A DNA stretch of 64,000 bases. Source: Pseudoalteromonas apostichopi (GTDB taxonomy: Bacteria > Pseudomonadota > Gammaproteobacteria > Enterobacterales > Alteromonadaceae). The notes under the pieces are model-generated. The model did not search any database. It was not told the DNA's origin and was given only the letters and a program-made list of their open reading frames with translations. Shown piece after piece: positions 1 through 8,951 of the stretch. The stretch lies in the NCBI RefSeq assembly GCF_030297135.1, contig NZ_AP028065.1:682001-746000 (forward strand), read 5' to 3'. The stretch's first letter is position 1. The number at the start of each line of letters is the position of its first letter. A program made the position numbers and the translations under genes.

Positions 1-710
1 TTGCTGCGCCGTGGGTCGGATTACATTGGTTAGAAGACAACTATACTGTTTTACAGGATATTGACCTCATAAACCACAACGAAGACGTTAACCTAGGCTG
101 GGAGCTAAACTCAAAGTTTGCTATAGATACCGTTAATTTGGGGCAAGGATTTTTGTTTGATACTAATCTCACCAAAGCTTGGTTTAACAATAACACTTTG
201 TATCGCTTTGCCACGGGTATCAAGGGCAATGTAGGTACTGAGCTTGATGACCGCTTTGCTATATATTCAAAAGCACAAATGAACTATCGCTGGTCAGATG
301 CATTTGCCTTTTATGCTCATGTAAATGGTCATTGGCAAAACCATGAGTTTGCAGAGAAACCGCTGGCTGTTGGCGGTGAAGAAGGCATGCGAGGCTTTCC
401 AGAAAGTTACCAACATGGTACTTCAAGCGTACAAGCAACTGCTGAGCTAAGAATGTACCCAAACATCAATCTATATCAGTTTGTGGATGTTGGCTTTGTC
501 GGTTTTGTCGATGTAGGGCAAGCATTCGGCAGCACTGAAACGGCGAATATTTCAGATTCAATGCTAACCAGTGCTGGTGTGGGTATTCGTCTATATTCAT
601 CGCGTTCAAGTAACGATAACGTTATACATATCGACTTTAGTTCGCCTCTTGGCAGTTATCAAGATGTTGATTCGTGGCAAATAGGAATGTCAGTAGAAAC
701 AACCTTTTAA
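1..710 (+). CDS. C-terminal part of an Omp85/surface-antigen-type outer membrane barrel protein (partial)
   Basis: The reading frame is open at the left window edge (first full codon at base 3) and ends at 708-710, so the N-terminus is missing. About 236 residues are visible. They alternate polar and hydrophobic residues like beta strands, contain a GGEEGMRGFP motif close to the conserved (V/L)RG(Y/F) element of Omp85/FhaC-type barrels, and end in phenylalanine (VETTF), the usual C-terminal signal for BAM-dependent insertion. Known family role: outer membrane translocation or assembly. Whether it is a two-partner secretion transporter or a BamA/TamA-like protein cannot be told without the POTRA part. 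The stop overlaps the stop of the convergent VOC gene. Confidence 0.75.
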   Translation, partial: AAPWVGLHWLEDNYTVLQDIDLINHNEDVNLGWELNSKFAIDTVNLGQGFLFDTNLTKAWFNNNTLYRFATGIKGNVGTELDDRFAIYSKAQMNYRWSDAFAFYAHVNGHWQNHEFAEKPLAVGGEEGMRGFPESYQHGTSSVQATAELRMYPNINLYQFVDVGFVGFVDVGQAFGSTETANISDSMLTSAGVGIRLYSSRSSNDNVIHIDFSSPLGSYQDVDSWQIGMSVETTF

Positions 711-1180
711 GCATCTTGTTCTTTACTCATGAGTTCCCCCATGCGCTCGATTAGCTCTTGCTCTGTGAGGTCTTCTTTATGCGTTGCAATATTCCAGATA
801 TGACCAAATGGATCGGCTAAAGTCCCCAATCTGTCACCATAAAACTGATCATGTACCGGACGTAACTCTTTTGCACCTAACGACAACGCTTTAGCAAAGA
901 CAGCATCGACATCCTCAACATAAAGCATCATATTTACAGGGGTGCCACCAAGCTGCTGTGGAGATTTATATTCCATTTCAGGGTAAGCATCAGAAAGCAT
1001 GATGTAGGAGTCACCTATTATTATCTCGGCATGTGCAACCCCTCCGTCAGGCATAGGCATTTGCATTACTAGCTCAGCAGCAAACGCCTCTTTGTAAAAT
1101 TCAATAGCTTTAGAAGCGCCCTCAATAATCAAATACGGGGTGACCGCATGAAAACCTTTAGGAATTGCAGAAACAGCCAT
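707..1180 (-). CDS. VOC-family (glyoxalase/PhnB-like) protein
   Basis: 157 residues. It opens with PKGFHAVTPYLIIEGASKAI, typical of PhnB-like vicinal oxygen chelate proteins, followed by IEFYKEAF and a second half with MMLYVEDVDAVFAKA and DRLGTLADPFGHIWNIATH. These two beta-alpha-beta-beta-beta halves form the VOC fold; DPFGHIW is the family's C-terminal signature. I chose the ATG at 1180 because TGAGG lies a few bases upstream; a TTG four codons earlier (1192) has no support. Substrate unknown. It is a single-gene unit convergent with the barrel protein. Confidence 0.85.
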   Translation of the reverse strand: MAVSAIPKGFHAVTPYLIIEGASKAIEFYKEAFAAELVMQMPMPDGGVAHAEIIIGDSYIMLSDAYPEMEYKSPQQLGGTPVNMMLYVEDVDAVFAKALSLGAKELRPVHDQFYGDRLGTLADPFGHIWNIATHKEDLTEQELIERMGELMSKEQDA

Positions 1181-1248
1181 GTTAAACCTCAATGTTTAAT
1201 GTTTGAGCTATAAAGGTAGCAGCTGTTCTGCATTTTCACTTTATATAT

Positions 1249-2505
1249 TTACTTAGATAATGGATTTGCAAAATCAGGTCTAGGTAGCTTTTCAAGAATG
1301 GCGTATAAATAAATCACGACTAGGCATAACCCTCCCGCAACAAAGAACAAGGTTGGACCACCGTAATAATCTAAAATTAAGCCACCACCGAGCGGTGCAA
1401 AAGCAAAACCTAAATCATAAAACGAAGCTGCGCCAAAGTACGCACCACGAAGGTGTGATGGCGCGAGTCTATCAAGGTGAACATTCATAGTCGGAAATAA
1501 AATAGTCTCAGCCAAGCTCATGACCACTATCGCACCTATCCAGCCCCAGAACAGGTCTATCGGATTGAGTGCCAACCAAAATTGCGACCCCATTAAAAGT
1601 ACCAAACCGATTTGAATACGCACTGTTAAGTTAAATCGCGCCATCATTCTCAATAGCAAAAATTGACTTGAAATAATCACCATCGCATTGGTAAAAATCA
1701 GCGCAGAAATCAATGCAAGTAAATCAGGAGCTTCTGCACGAGTCAGGTATTGTATTAGTGAACTATCCATTTGCGCGTAAATAAACATGCACAAAATATT
1801 GGCTAAAATTAAACATTGCAACAGCTTATCAGCAAACAAAATGCGCAATAATTGCTGGCCCTTTATTTCTGGACTTTTAGTTTCAACCTCGTCGGCTGCG
1901 GCGCTGTTTTTTGACGCTTTATCACTAACATTGAAACCCCAAACAAGTAGTACTAACAAGATAGCAAATGCGCCTGCGGTAATATAAAAACTTGACTGCT
2001 CGCCTGTTAAACCCAGCCATACGCCTGCTAATGGACCAACCGCACAACCCACATTAACAATAAAATACAGCGATTGCATGGCAAGCTCACGAGTTGCAGC
2101 ATCGTCAATAATATCACCAATTGCAGCGCTGGTTAATGGCCGCCAAAGCGCGGTAGCAATCGAACATAAGGTCATCACAATCACATAGCCTGCCACTGTT
2201 TCAACCTCAGCCAACAACGAGAAAGAAATGATATACAACACGCCTGTAATATACATCAGTGTATGACGACCGACTTTATCTGAAAGGCTGCTGCCAATAA
2301 AGCTGGTGAACACTGAAATTATGGCAGCACTGGAAAGCACCAAACCGACCTCTGTCGCCGTTAAAGCAAATTTTTCGTACAAGATAACTGCTAGAAATGG
2401 CCAAACCATATAATAGCTGCCACGGGTAATAAACGAGCCGAATAAGAAGATCCACATAAGAGAAGGAAACTGCTTAAAGCGCGCTAAAGAGATATCCGAA
2501 TTCAT
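1249..2505 (-). CDS. MFS transporter (DHA1-like)
   Basis: 418 residues with about 12 hydrophobic segments and a loop after TM2 resembling the MFS motif (SSLSDKVGRHTLMY, near the D-x-x-G-R consensus). A charged central linker (NVSDKASKNSAAADEVETKS region) separates the two six-helix halves. Family role: proton-coupled export or import of small molecules in the inner membrane. It is divergent from the TonB-dependent receptor and shares a 247-bp intergenic region containing a Fur-box-like site, so an iron or siderophore link is possible but inferred. Substrate unknown. Confidence 0.85.
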   Translation of the reverse strand: MNSDISLARFKQFPSLMWIFLFGSFITRGSYYMVWPFLAVILYEKFALTATEVGLVLSSAAIISVFTSFIGSSLSDKVGRHTLMYITGVLYIISFSLLAEVETVAGYVIVMTLCSIATALWRPLTSAAIGDIIDDAATRELAMQSLYFIVNVGCAVGPLAGVWLGLTGEQSSFYITAGAFAILLVLLVWGFNVSDKASKNSAAADEVETKSPEIKGQQLLRILFADKLLQCLILANILCMFIYAQMDSSLIQYLTRAEAPDLLALISALIFTNAMVIISSQFLLLRMMARFNLTVRIQIGLVLLMGSQFWLALNPIDLFWGWIGAIVVMSLAETILFPTMNVHLDRLAPSHLRGAYFGAASFYDLGFAFAPLGGGLILDYYGGPTLFFVAGGLCLVVIYLYAILEKLPRPDFANPLSK

Positions 2506-2540
2506 TGTTTTAATTTTTATATTAATAATTAAAACACTAT

Positions 2541-2557
2541 ACAGGAGGTGAACCTGT
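2541..2557. promoter_or_regulatory. Small inverted repeat upstream of the MFS gene
   Basis: ACAGG, seven bases, then CCTGT lies 36 bp upstream of the MFS start. It could be an operator for an unidentified regulator, but five-base arms also arise by chance. Confidence 0.2.
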
Positions 2558-2660
2558 CATGGGTATTTAATCTAAATCTAGTTTGTAACACCGTATTTAC
2601 TGGCTAAAAACTCAACTTAATCATAAATACTGTAAATTGAACCCGAAACACCTTAATCTA

Positions 2661-2679
2661 AATAAGAATAATTATTGAT
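2661..2679. promoter_or_regulatory. Candidate Fur box of the TonB-dependent receptor
   Basis: AATAAGAATAATTATTGAT matches the 19-base E. coli Fur consensus at about 12 of 19 positions, including the central ATAAT and the ATT of the right arm. It lies 74 bp upstream of the chosen receptor start, consistent with iron-repressed expression. It is weaker than the site at 9355. Confidence 0.5.
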
Positions 2680-2752
2680 TGTATTTTTAATTTCTGTAGT
2701 ATACCCGTCGTTCCTTAAAAGGATAACCAACAAAAAGAACTGGAAATCTACA

Positions 2753-5122
2753 ATGAAATCAATAAAACCAAGTTTACTGGCCCTTGCCATAGCAACACAT
2801 TTTTCAGCCTCAGCTGACGACGCTAAGCCTAAACAAGATATGGAACGCTTAGTTATTACAGCAACCGGCTTTGAGCAAAAAGTTACTGAAGCACCTGCAA
2901 GTATTTCTATTATCACTAATGAAGATATTAAGTCTCACGCCTTCACCTCAGTGCTTGATGCTGTGCAGTATTTAGAAGGTATCGACATTGGCACAACCCG
3001 TGATAAAACAGGCCAAGGCAGTGTGAGTATGCGTGGTTTAACAGGCGAGTACACCCTGTTACTTATTGATGGTAAACGCCAAAATAATCATGGCGATATT
3101 TACCCAAACAATTTTGGAGGCAACGCGTTTAACCACGTACCGCCTGTCGATGCCATTGAGCGTGTCGAAGTTATCCGCGGCCCTGCATCAACCCTTTATG
3201 GTGCTGATGCGCTTGGCGGTGTAATTAATATCATCACTAAAAAGCATACTGATAGCTGGAGCGGTGCTGTTTCATTTAGCCGCTCATTACAACAAAACGA
3301 TGATTTTGGTGATGACATTACCACTGACTTTAGTGTGATGGGGCCGCTGATCAAAGACGTATTAAGCTTAGGCGTACGCGGTAGTGTTTACGAGCAACAG
3401 GCATCATCACCGACATTTGAACCAGCTACCGACCCTAATGGCGTTGTTCATGTTCGCTCTTTAGGTTTTGGTAGTGGTGGGCGTACTGTTGATAACACTA
3501 ATGAGCAGTATGGTATTACCCTAACTTATACCCCGTTTGATTCTCATCATTTACGCTTTGATTATGATAACTCAAGTCAAGTGTACGACAACACACCAAG
3601 CTACAACATTGAATCAGGCACCATTACTTACCCGCTTGGTACTAAAGATAACATTGAATCTATTTGGCAAGATCGTCGTGGCCAAGTAAACCCGCGCGCA
3701 GGCTATGCTGCAGACCAAGAGTTTGATCGTGAATGGTGGTCACTAAGTTACGATGGAGAGCTTAACTGGGCAACGGTGAAGGCCTCTGTTTCATATGTTG
3801 ATACGCAAAACAATGGCCGTACTTTACCGCTAAGTGTAAGCGAACGATTAGAGCTGCAAGCTATGTACGATGGTACTGGCGAATACGAGGGAATGGACGA
3901 GCAAGCACGTAAAGACTTAGCTGAAGAAACTTTCTTACCACGCCCTACTCGCCCGTTAGAAAGCAGCCAATATACGTATGATTTACGCTTTGATATTCCT
4001 ATCACTGGCAGCTTTGGTAGCCATAACCTTGCAATTGGTGGCCAGCTTATCGATGGTGAGTTAAAAGACGGTGTATTTGGCCTTGAAAGTGACCAAGCAG
4101 GTCAAGTGCAAGAGCAAAACATGTACTCGCTATTTGCCGAAGATAACTGGATGGCAACTGACAACTTTACCTTTACATTAGGCGCTCGTTACGATGACCA
4201 TGATGTATTTGGCAGCCAAGTATCACCACGCGTTTATGGTGTATACAACATATCAGACACTTGGACGATAAAAGGGGGTGTCAGTACGGGTTATAAAACA
4301 CCTCAAACAACTGACCTTTACGACGGTATCACCGGATTTGGTGGTCAAGGCACAAGCCCATTTGCGGGTAACCCAGATTTAGAACCTGAAACAAGTGTGA
4401 ACTCAGAAGTTGCACTTTACTGGACTTCGCTTGATGGTGATCACAACATTAATGTGACTTACTACAACACCAAGTTTGAAGACAAAATTGCCCGCGGCGA
4501 TACTATTTTAAGCTGTGAGCAAACTAATGATGTGCGCCCATGTGTGAACTTAGGTCAGTACGATCAGCTTGGCTACGATAGCTACAGCCAAAAGATCAAT
4601 ATCGACGAAGTAGACTTGCAAGGTGTTGAAATTGCAGGTCAATACACTATCACTAAAACAGTGTCTGTTAACGGTAACTACACGTGGACTGATAGCGAAC
4701 AAAAGAGCGGTCCTGAAGAAGGTCAACCATTAACTAACTCAGCTGAGCACATGGCAAACCTTACCCTAAACTGGGAAGCGACTGACTTTATGAACCTATA
4801 CCTACAAGGTGTATATCGTTCAGACCGTTATCGCGGTTGGGATAACGTGCACGACAAAGCACTGTACTACAAAAACTACAACCTACTTAATTTAGGGGCG
4901 CAGTTCTATGTAAATGAGTATGTGCAAATCAATGCCCGTGTGAACAACCTATTAGACGAAGATTTCACCTCTTATAGCACGAGCTATACCGACCTAAATG
5001 GCGATGGTGAATATGAGTACCTAACAGGTCGTGGTGTAGTTAGCGAAGTAACATTCACAGACGACTACAACGTTAAAGATAAAGGCCGTAACTTCTGGAT
5101 TGGCGTTACCGCTTACTTCTAA
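2753..5122 (+). CDS. TonB-dependent outer membrane receptor (CirA/FepA-like)
   Basis: 789 residues from the ATG at 2753. This start places a signal peptide (MKSIKPSLLALAIATHFSAS) at the N-terminus; an upstream in-frame start at 2675 would bury it. A TonB-box-like segment (MERLVITATG) is followed by the plug domain, with EAPASISIITNEDI, LLIDGKR and IERVEVIRGPASTLYGADAL. The remainder is a long beta barrel ending in GVTAYF. Family role: TonB-driven uptake of ferric siderophores or other large ligands. It lies 4.3 kb before the siderophore operon and carries its own Fur-box-like site, so it may import the siderophore made there; this is inference. No other receptor is in the window. Confidence 0.92.
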   Translation: MKSIKPSLLALAIATHFSASADDAKPKQDMERLVITATGFEQKVTEAPASISIITNEDIKSHAFTSVLDAVQYLEGIDIGTTRDKTGQGSVSMRGLTGEYTLLLIDGKRQNNHGDIYPNNFGGNAFNHVPPVDAIERVEVIRGPASTLYGADALGGVINIITKKHTDSWSGAVSFSRSLQQNDDFGDDITTDFSVMGPLIKDVLSLGVRGSVYEQQASSPTFEPATDPNGVVHVRSLGFGSGGRTVDNTNEQYGITLTYTPFDSHHLRFDYDNSSQVYDNTPSYNIESGTITYPLGTKDNIESIWQDRRGQVNPRAGYAADQEFDREWWSLSYDGELNWATVKASVSYVDTQNNGRTLPLSVSERLELQAMYDGTGEYEGMDEQARKDLAEETFLPRPTRPLESSQYTYDLRFDIPITGSFGSHNLAIGGQLIDGELKDGVFGLESDQAGQVQEQNMYSLFAEDNWMATDNFTFTLGARYDDHDVFGSQVSPRVYGVYNISDTWTIKGGVSTGYKTPQTTDLYDGITGFGGQGTSPFAGNPDLEPETSVNSEVALYWTSLDGDHNINVTYYNTKFEDKIARGDTILSCEQTNDVRPCVNLGQYDQLGYDSYSQKINIDEVDLQGVEIAGQYTITKTVSVNGNYTWTDSEQKSGPEEGQPLTNSAEHMANLTLNWEATDFMNLYLQGVYRSDRYRGWDNVHDKALYYKNYNLLNLGAQFYVNEYVQINARVNNLLDEDFTSYSTSYTDLNGDGEYEYLTGRGVVSEVTFTDDYNVKDKGRNFWIGVTAYF

Positions 5123-5134
5123 GAAAACTCCCTG

Positions 5135-5171
5135 AAAATAGGCAGCACGTAGTTAGATGCTGTCTATTTTT
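5135..5171 (+). terminator. Rho-independent terminator after the TonB-dependent receptor
   Basis: The stem AAAATAGGCAGCA (5135-5147) pairs with TGCTGTCTATTTT (5158-5170) with a single mismatch, and a T run follows. It starts 13 bp after the receptor stop. Confidence 0.75.
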
Positions 5172-5241
5172 CCTACTGTCACTAAACTGCCAACTTCACC
5201 TACTATGCTGATGATACCTGCGTAAGCTTATTTGTCAGCCT

Positions 5242-6174
5242 ATGGAACATACCCTTACAGCCAGTGGTATCAGTATTAGTTATCAAGATGAAGGCGATAA
5301 AAATGCGCCGGTGATCATCTTAATTATTGGCTTAGGTGCTCAATTTACCGTTTGGCCAGAGTCGCTTTACTTTGGCTTGGTCGAAAAAGGCTTTCGGGTT
5401 ATTCGTTTTGATAATCGCGATGCAGGGCTATCCACATCGTTAGATGAGTTAGGTAAGCCAAGTCTTGTAAAGCACTGGCTTAGCCGCCGATTACCCATTC
5501 GTGCAAAGCTGCCCTATTCGCTCGATGATATGGCTCGCGACGTAAAAGAGTTAATGGATGCTCTTAATATCAAAAAAGCACATTTAGTGGGTGCTTCTAT
5601 GGGTGGTATGATTGCCCAAATTGCCGCAGCAAAATATAAAAAGCGCGTGCTGAGCTTAACCTCTATTATGTCAAGTAGTTCGCCCTTATCGTTTTCGGGT
5701 TCAAACATAAACCTACTAGTAAAGCTCGCAAAAATACGCCCCCGAAGCAGTAATAAGGAAGCCGCGATTGATTACAATGTTAGGCTAAACCAACTCATTG
5801 GCAGCCCAGCCTACCCACAAGATGAACACGCTTTATACGCCAACGCCGAGCGTTATATAGCGCGTGCCCACACTAATCAAACAGGTTTTAAACGTCAGCT
5901 TGCAGCCATTGCCGCAACACCCTATCGCGAGCAACTTTTAAAGAAGATTAAAGCCCCGACGTTAGTGATCCACGGCAGTGCTGATCCTGTCATGCCATTG
6001 TCTGCTGGTATCAACACCGCACTGTTAATAAAGCGCAGCAAATTAAGAGTTGTGCCCGGTATGGGCCATGACTTTCCACCCGCTTTAATGAAAAAAATGA
6101 CTAAATGGATTGCTAAACACGCACATAAAGTCAGTGCCAAAAAAGCCGCTAAAAATAAAGCTCTCAATACTTAA
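5242..6174 (+). CDS. alpha/beta hydrolase
   Basis: 310 residues. It has the alpha/beta hydrolase fold elements in order: the oxyanion region IILIIGLGAQFTVWPE, the FDNRDAGLS strand, the nucleophile elbow GASMGGM (Ser), the acidic residue in IHGSADPVMP and the catalytic His in GMGHDFPP. No signal peptide, so probably cytoplasmic. The lysine- and alanine-rich C-terminal tail (KVSAKKAAKNKALNT) is unusual. Similar proteins include epoxide-hydrolase-like and ester-hydrolysing enzymes; the substrate cannot be read from sequence. It is a lone gene between two terminators. Confidence 0.85.
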   Translation: MEHTLTASGISISYQDEGDKNAPVIILIIGLGAQFTVWPESLYFGLVEKGFRVIRFDNRDAGLSTSLDELGKPSLVKHWLSRRLPIRAKLPYSLDDMARDVKELMDALNIKKAHLVGASMGGMIAQIAAAKYKKRVLSLTSIMSSSSPLSFSGSNINLLVKLAKIRPRSSNKEAAIDYNVRLNQLIGSPAYPQDEHALYANAERYIARAHTNQTGFKRQLAAIAATPYREQLLKKIKAPTLVIHGSADPVMPLSAGINTALLIKRSKLRVVPGMGHDFPPALMKKMTKWIAKHAHKVSAKKAAKNKALNT

Positions 6175-6254
6175 AGTCGCTAATTTTGGCTGTGCTGATG
6201 AGCACTTACTCATATAGGGTTTTCTATTATTCATTAATGATAAATTAGAGTCAT

Positions 6255-6281
6255 AAAAAAGCCACTTTGCAGTAGCTTTTC
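6255..6281. terminator. Bidirectional terminator between the hydrolase and the phoX-like gene
   Basis: AAAAGCCACT (6257-6266), a TTGC loop and AGTAGCTTTT (6271-6280) form an imperfect hairpin with A and T runs on both sides, placed between convergent genes. Confidence 0.6.
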
Positions 6282-6295
6282 AAAATAGGCTTTAA

Positions 6296-7663
6296 CTAAA
6301 CACTAAACTGATGCCATGGGCCTGTTATAGCGAGTGTTTTTGAAGGTGAGTAAACATTCACAAACAAAGTGCTACCATCTGGTGAGAAACAGGCACCTGC
6401 CAGCTCGGTTTGCGCAACTAAACGGGCAAAATTATAAACTTGGCCTTGCGGTGTAACACCACGAAGATGATTATCAACCACATCAGTGTATTGGTCTTCA
6501 CACACAATTAAATGACCATTAGGTGACACAGTAAGGTTATCGCCAAAGTTGTAGAAGGTTTTGCTGGTACTTTCGACAAACAACGAGATTTTACCTGGTT
6601 GCTCTGCTTCTTTTGCCGTGCCTTCAAACTCTGATGGCTGATATTTCATAACCTGACCAAGTTGCTTTTTACCGCCATTGGTACAGCAAAAATAAAGCTC
6701 TTTATCACCCCAGTGAATACCTTCACCACGGGCAAATAATGCCGCACCTTGTTTGTAACCGCGTAGGCGTAAGTCATCCTTCGGGCTTTCTGGGTTATCT
6801 AGATTGACCCACTCAACCTCTAGTTCTTGATGTAACACCATGGCTTTGTTATTCCAGTTACGGCTATCAAATTGTGGCTTACCTTTCACCATCATAGCCT
6901 GTAATTGCCCGCCTTTGTGTAGCTTGCCATATTCATTTGGAATAAATCGATAAAAGACGCTATCACCTTTGTCTTCGGTTAGATAAACAATACCTGTGCG
7001 CGGATCAACAGCAGCCGCTTCATGGTTAAATCGACCCATGGCTTTTAATGGCTCAGGTTTGATTAAGCCTTTGCTATTTGCGGGTACTTCAAAAATATAA
7101 CCATGGTCTTGGTTAAATCCATCAGCTTTAGTATCAGTGGTTTCTTCACAGGTAAGCCACGAACCCCATGGCGTGATACCACCAGAGCAGTTACGAATTG
7201 TGCCGACCAATGACAGATATTCTTGCTCTTTTTGATGGGTTTTTAAGTTATAAACTATATGACTTGTACCACCCGGTAACGCCACACCGTCACTGTTGGT
7301 ATCAAAAGCCAAGGGCGTTTTATGGTTGGCAATACTTGCTTCGGCTTTCGCTAAATCTTTTGGTTTTAACTCATGGTTTCGCACTAATGCGACGCGGTCA
7401 TTACCAAGTGCTAGGCAGCCCATACCATCAGCTTTATCAGGTACCGTAAATCCATCAGACATTTTCTCACCGAGGCTTGAAACGACTTGATAACTAAAGC
7501 CCTCTGGTAAATCGAGCAATTTATCTGGATCAGGAATTAACGGGCCAAAGCCGACAGCCGTTGTTTTTAAATCTCCTAACGACACCTTACCTATGGCACT
7601 TTTTGATAATCCTAAAAAGGCTATTGTGCCCGCCCCTACTAAAAACTCTCGACGTGAAACCAT
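6296..7663 (-). CDS. phoX: PhoX-family (DUF839) Tat-exported phosphatase-like protein
   Basis: 455 residues. The N-terminus carries a twin-arginine signal, MVSRREFLVGAGTIAFLGLS, so the protein is exported folded. The body has PhoX/DUF839 hallmarks: VRNHEL, CSGGITPWGSWLTCEE, RFNHEAAAVDPRTGIVYLTED and the VCEDQY segment, all with the Glu/Asp/Cys residues that ligand Ca and Fe in this calcium-dependent beta-propeller family. Expected role: periplasmic release of phosphate from organic esters. It is somewhat shorter than some PhoX enzymes, and activity is not proven. A TTGTCATAAAG sequence upstream (about 7772) resembles half a Pho box but lacks the second repeat. Confidence 0.8.
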   Translation of the reverse strand: MVSRREFLVGAGTIAFLGLSKSAIGKVSLGDLKTTAVGFGPLIPDPDKLLDLPEGFSYQVVSSLGEKMSDGFTVPDKADGMGCLALGNDRVALVRNHELKPKDLAKAEASIANHKTPLAFDTNSDGVALPGGTSHIVYNLKTHQKEQEYLSLVGTIRNCSGGITPWGSWLTCEETTDTKADGFNQDHGYIFEVPANSKGLIKPEPLKAMGRFNHEAAAVDPRTGIVYLTEDKGDSVFYRFIPNEYGKLHKGGQLQAMMVKGKPQFDSRNWNNKAMVLHQELEVEWVNLDNPESPKDDLRLRGYKQGAALFARGEGIHWGDKELYFCCTNGGKKQLGQVMKYQPSEFEGTAKEAEQPGKISLFVESTSKTFYNFGDNLTVSPNGHLIVCEDQYTDVVDNHLRGVTPQGQVYNFARLVAQTELAGACFSPDGSTLFVNVYSPSKTLAITGPWHQFSV

Positions 7664-7918
7664 GTTAACTCCAAGCTAAAAACCAGCTTTATCATACAAA
7701 TAAAAAAGGCATTATAAAGCAATGAAACGATAAAAAGTTACATTATCACAATATTCACGAAATTGTCATAAAGCTTCTTATACCTGATAGTACCCCGCAG
7801 CATTAAAAACAATTGATCTACGCTTGATATAATTGCGAATAATTTATAATCTCATGATGCTTTTATCATACAAGTAAACCGCTTAAACTAAGACTTAATG
7901 TATTTCTAAGAAACAACT
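7664..7918. other. Intergenic region between divergent phoX-like and DUF4920 genes
   Basis: 255 bp, AT-rich, presumably holding both divergent promoters. Apart from the half-Pho-box-like TTGTCATAAAG near 7772, I see no repeat, hairpin or clear operator. Confidence 0.5.
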
Positions 7919-8389
7919 ATGTTACTAAAATCAAAAACATTTATTGCATTCTCATTGGCGCTTTTAAGCTTTAGCCAACACGCCTTTAGCTTGCAGTTTG
8001 GCAGTAAAGTCGACAGTGACAAACTCATTAAAATTTCGACGGTTATGGCCACGCCAGACGATTACCTAGCAAGTCCAATTACTGTAGAAGGGACTATCAC
8101 AGGGGTTTGCGAAAAACGTGGTTGCTGGATGACGCTTGCATCAGACAAACGCTTTGAAAACTTACGTATCAAAGTTGAAGATGGCGACATGGTATTCCCG
8201 ATGACGGCTAAAGGCAGTAAAGCTATCGTAACCGGTAAGCTCGATAAAATTCAGCTTAGTCTAGGCCGCACTAAAGCGCTACTTGCTCACAAAGCGCAGC
8301 AAGCCGGCGAAAGCTTTGATGCAAATTCAGTGACTGAAGCCATTGCTATTTATCAGCTCGTTCCGAGCGGAGTTGAAATCATTGAGTAA
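7919..8389 (+). CDS. DUF4920 family exported protein
   Basis: 156 residues with a signal peptide (MLLKSKTFIAFSLALLSFSQ, cleavage near AFS-LQF). The mature part has VEGTITGVCEKRGCWMTLAS, in which C-x4-GCWM is the DUF4920 hallmark, then a small beta domain (ENLRIKVEDGDMVFPMTAKG) and a C-terminal helix. The family is uncharacterised; the paired cysteines suggest metal or redox chemistry, which is inference. The downstream PepSY-associated membrane gene starts inside its 3' end, so the two are translationally coupled and likely act together at the envelope. Confidence 0.8.
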   Translation: MLLKSKTFIAFSLALLSFSQHAFSLQFGSKVDSDKLIKISTVMATPDDYLASPITVEGTITGVCEKRGCWMTLASDKRFENLRIKVEDGDMVFPMTAKGSKAIVTGKLDKIQLSLGRTKALLAHKAQQAGESFDANSVTEAIAIYQLVPSGVEIIE

Positions 8390-8951
8390 CAAATCAAGTA
8401 TCAACTGGTTTAAGTTAAACAGAAACTTACACCGCGATATTGGTTATTTTTGTGTTGGTTTAGTGATTATCTTTGCGGTTTCTGGCATTGCAGTAAACCA
8501 CAAAGATGATTGGAACCCAAACTACCAAGTAAGCCACCAGCAAATCAATGTGAGCGATGAAACTTGGCAATTAGATAATGACGAGTTGCTGATTGAACAA
8601 ATTATTTCCCATGCTGATGTAAGCGAGCCGGTAAAGGCTTCTTATTGGGCGTCGCCGCAAGAATTTAAAGTGTTTTTAAAAAACGGTAACAACCTCAGCC
8701 TGAAACTCAATAAAGATATCATAAGCTATGAAGCCATTGAGCCTCGCCATGTGATTCAAGCATTTAACCGCTTACACTTAAACGAGACAAACGCTTCGTG
8801 GGTTATTTTTTCTGATATTTTTGCTGGGCTGCTGCTGTTTTTAGCGATCAGCGGCTTGTTTATGATCAAAGGTAAAAATAGCCCATGGGGCAGCCGCTCA
8901 GTATTAGTCATCAGCGGTATGCTGCTCCCAGCAGCTTATGTATTTTTATAA
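8382..8951 (+). CDS. PepSY-associated transmembrane protein
   Basis: 189 residues from a TTG at 8382, chosen because GCGGAG lies eight bases upstream and the start overlaps the DUF4920 stop (8387-8389); the frame stays open upstream to a TTG at 8343. Topology: LNRNLHRDIGYFCVGLVIIF and SGIAVNHKDDW form TM1 with the conserved HRxxG and NH motifs, then a periplasmic loop, LHLNE, and TM2 (IFAGLLLFLAISGLFMIKG) and TM3 at the C-terminus. PepSY-TM proteins often serve in iron, copper or electron-transfer contexts; the role here is unknown. Confidence 0.78.
   Translation: MSNKSSINWFKLNRNLHRDIGYFCVGLVIIFAVSGIAVNHKDDWNPNYQVSHQQINVSDETWQLDNDELLIEQIISHADVSEPVKASYWASPQEFKVFLKNGNNLSLKLNKDIISYEAIEPRHVIQAFNRLHLNETNASWVIFSDIFAGLLLFLAISGLFMIKGKNSPWGSRSVLVISGMLLPAAYVFL

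Noticed and set aside
7769..7790. Pho box upstream of the phoX-like gene
   Set aside because: Only one TTGTCAT half-site is seen and the second repeat at the required spacing is missing.
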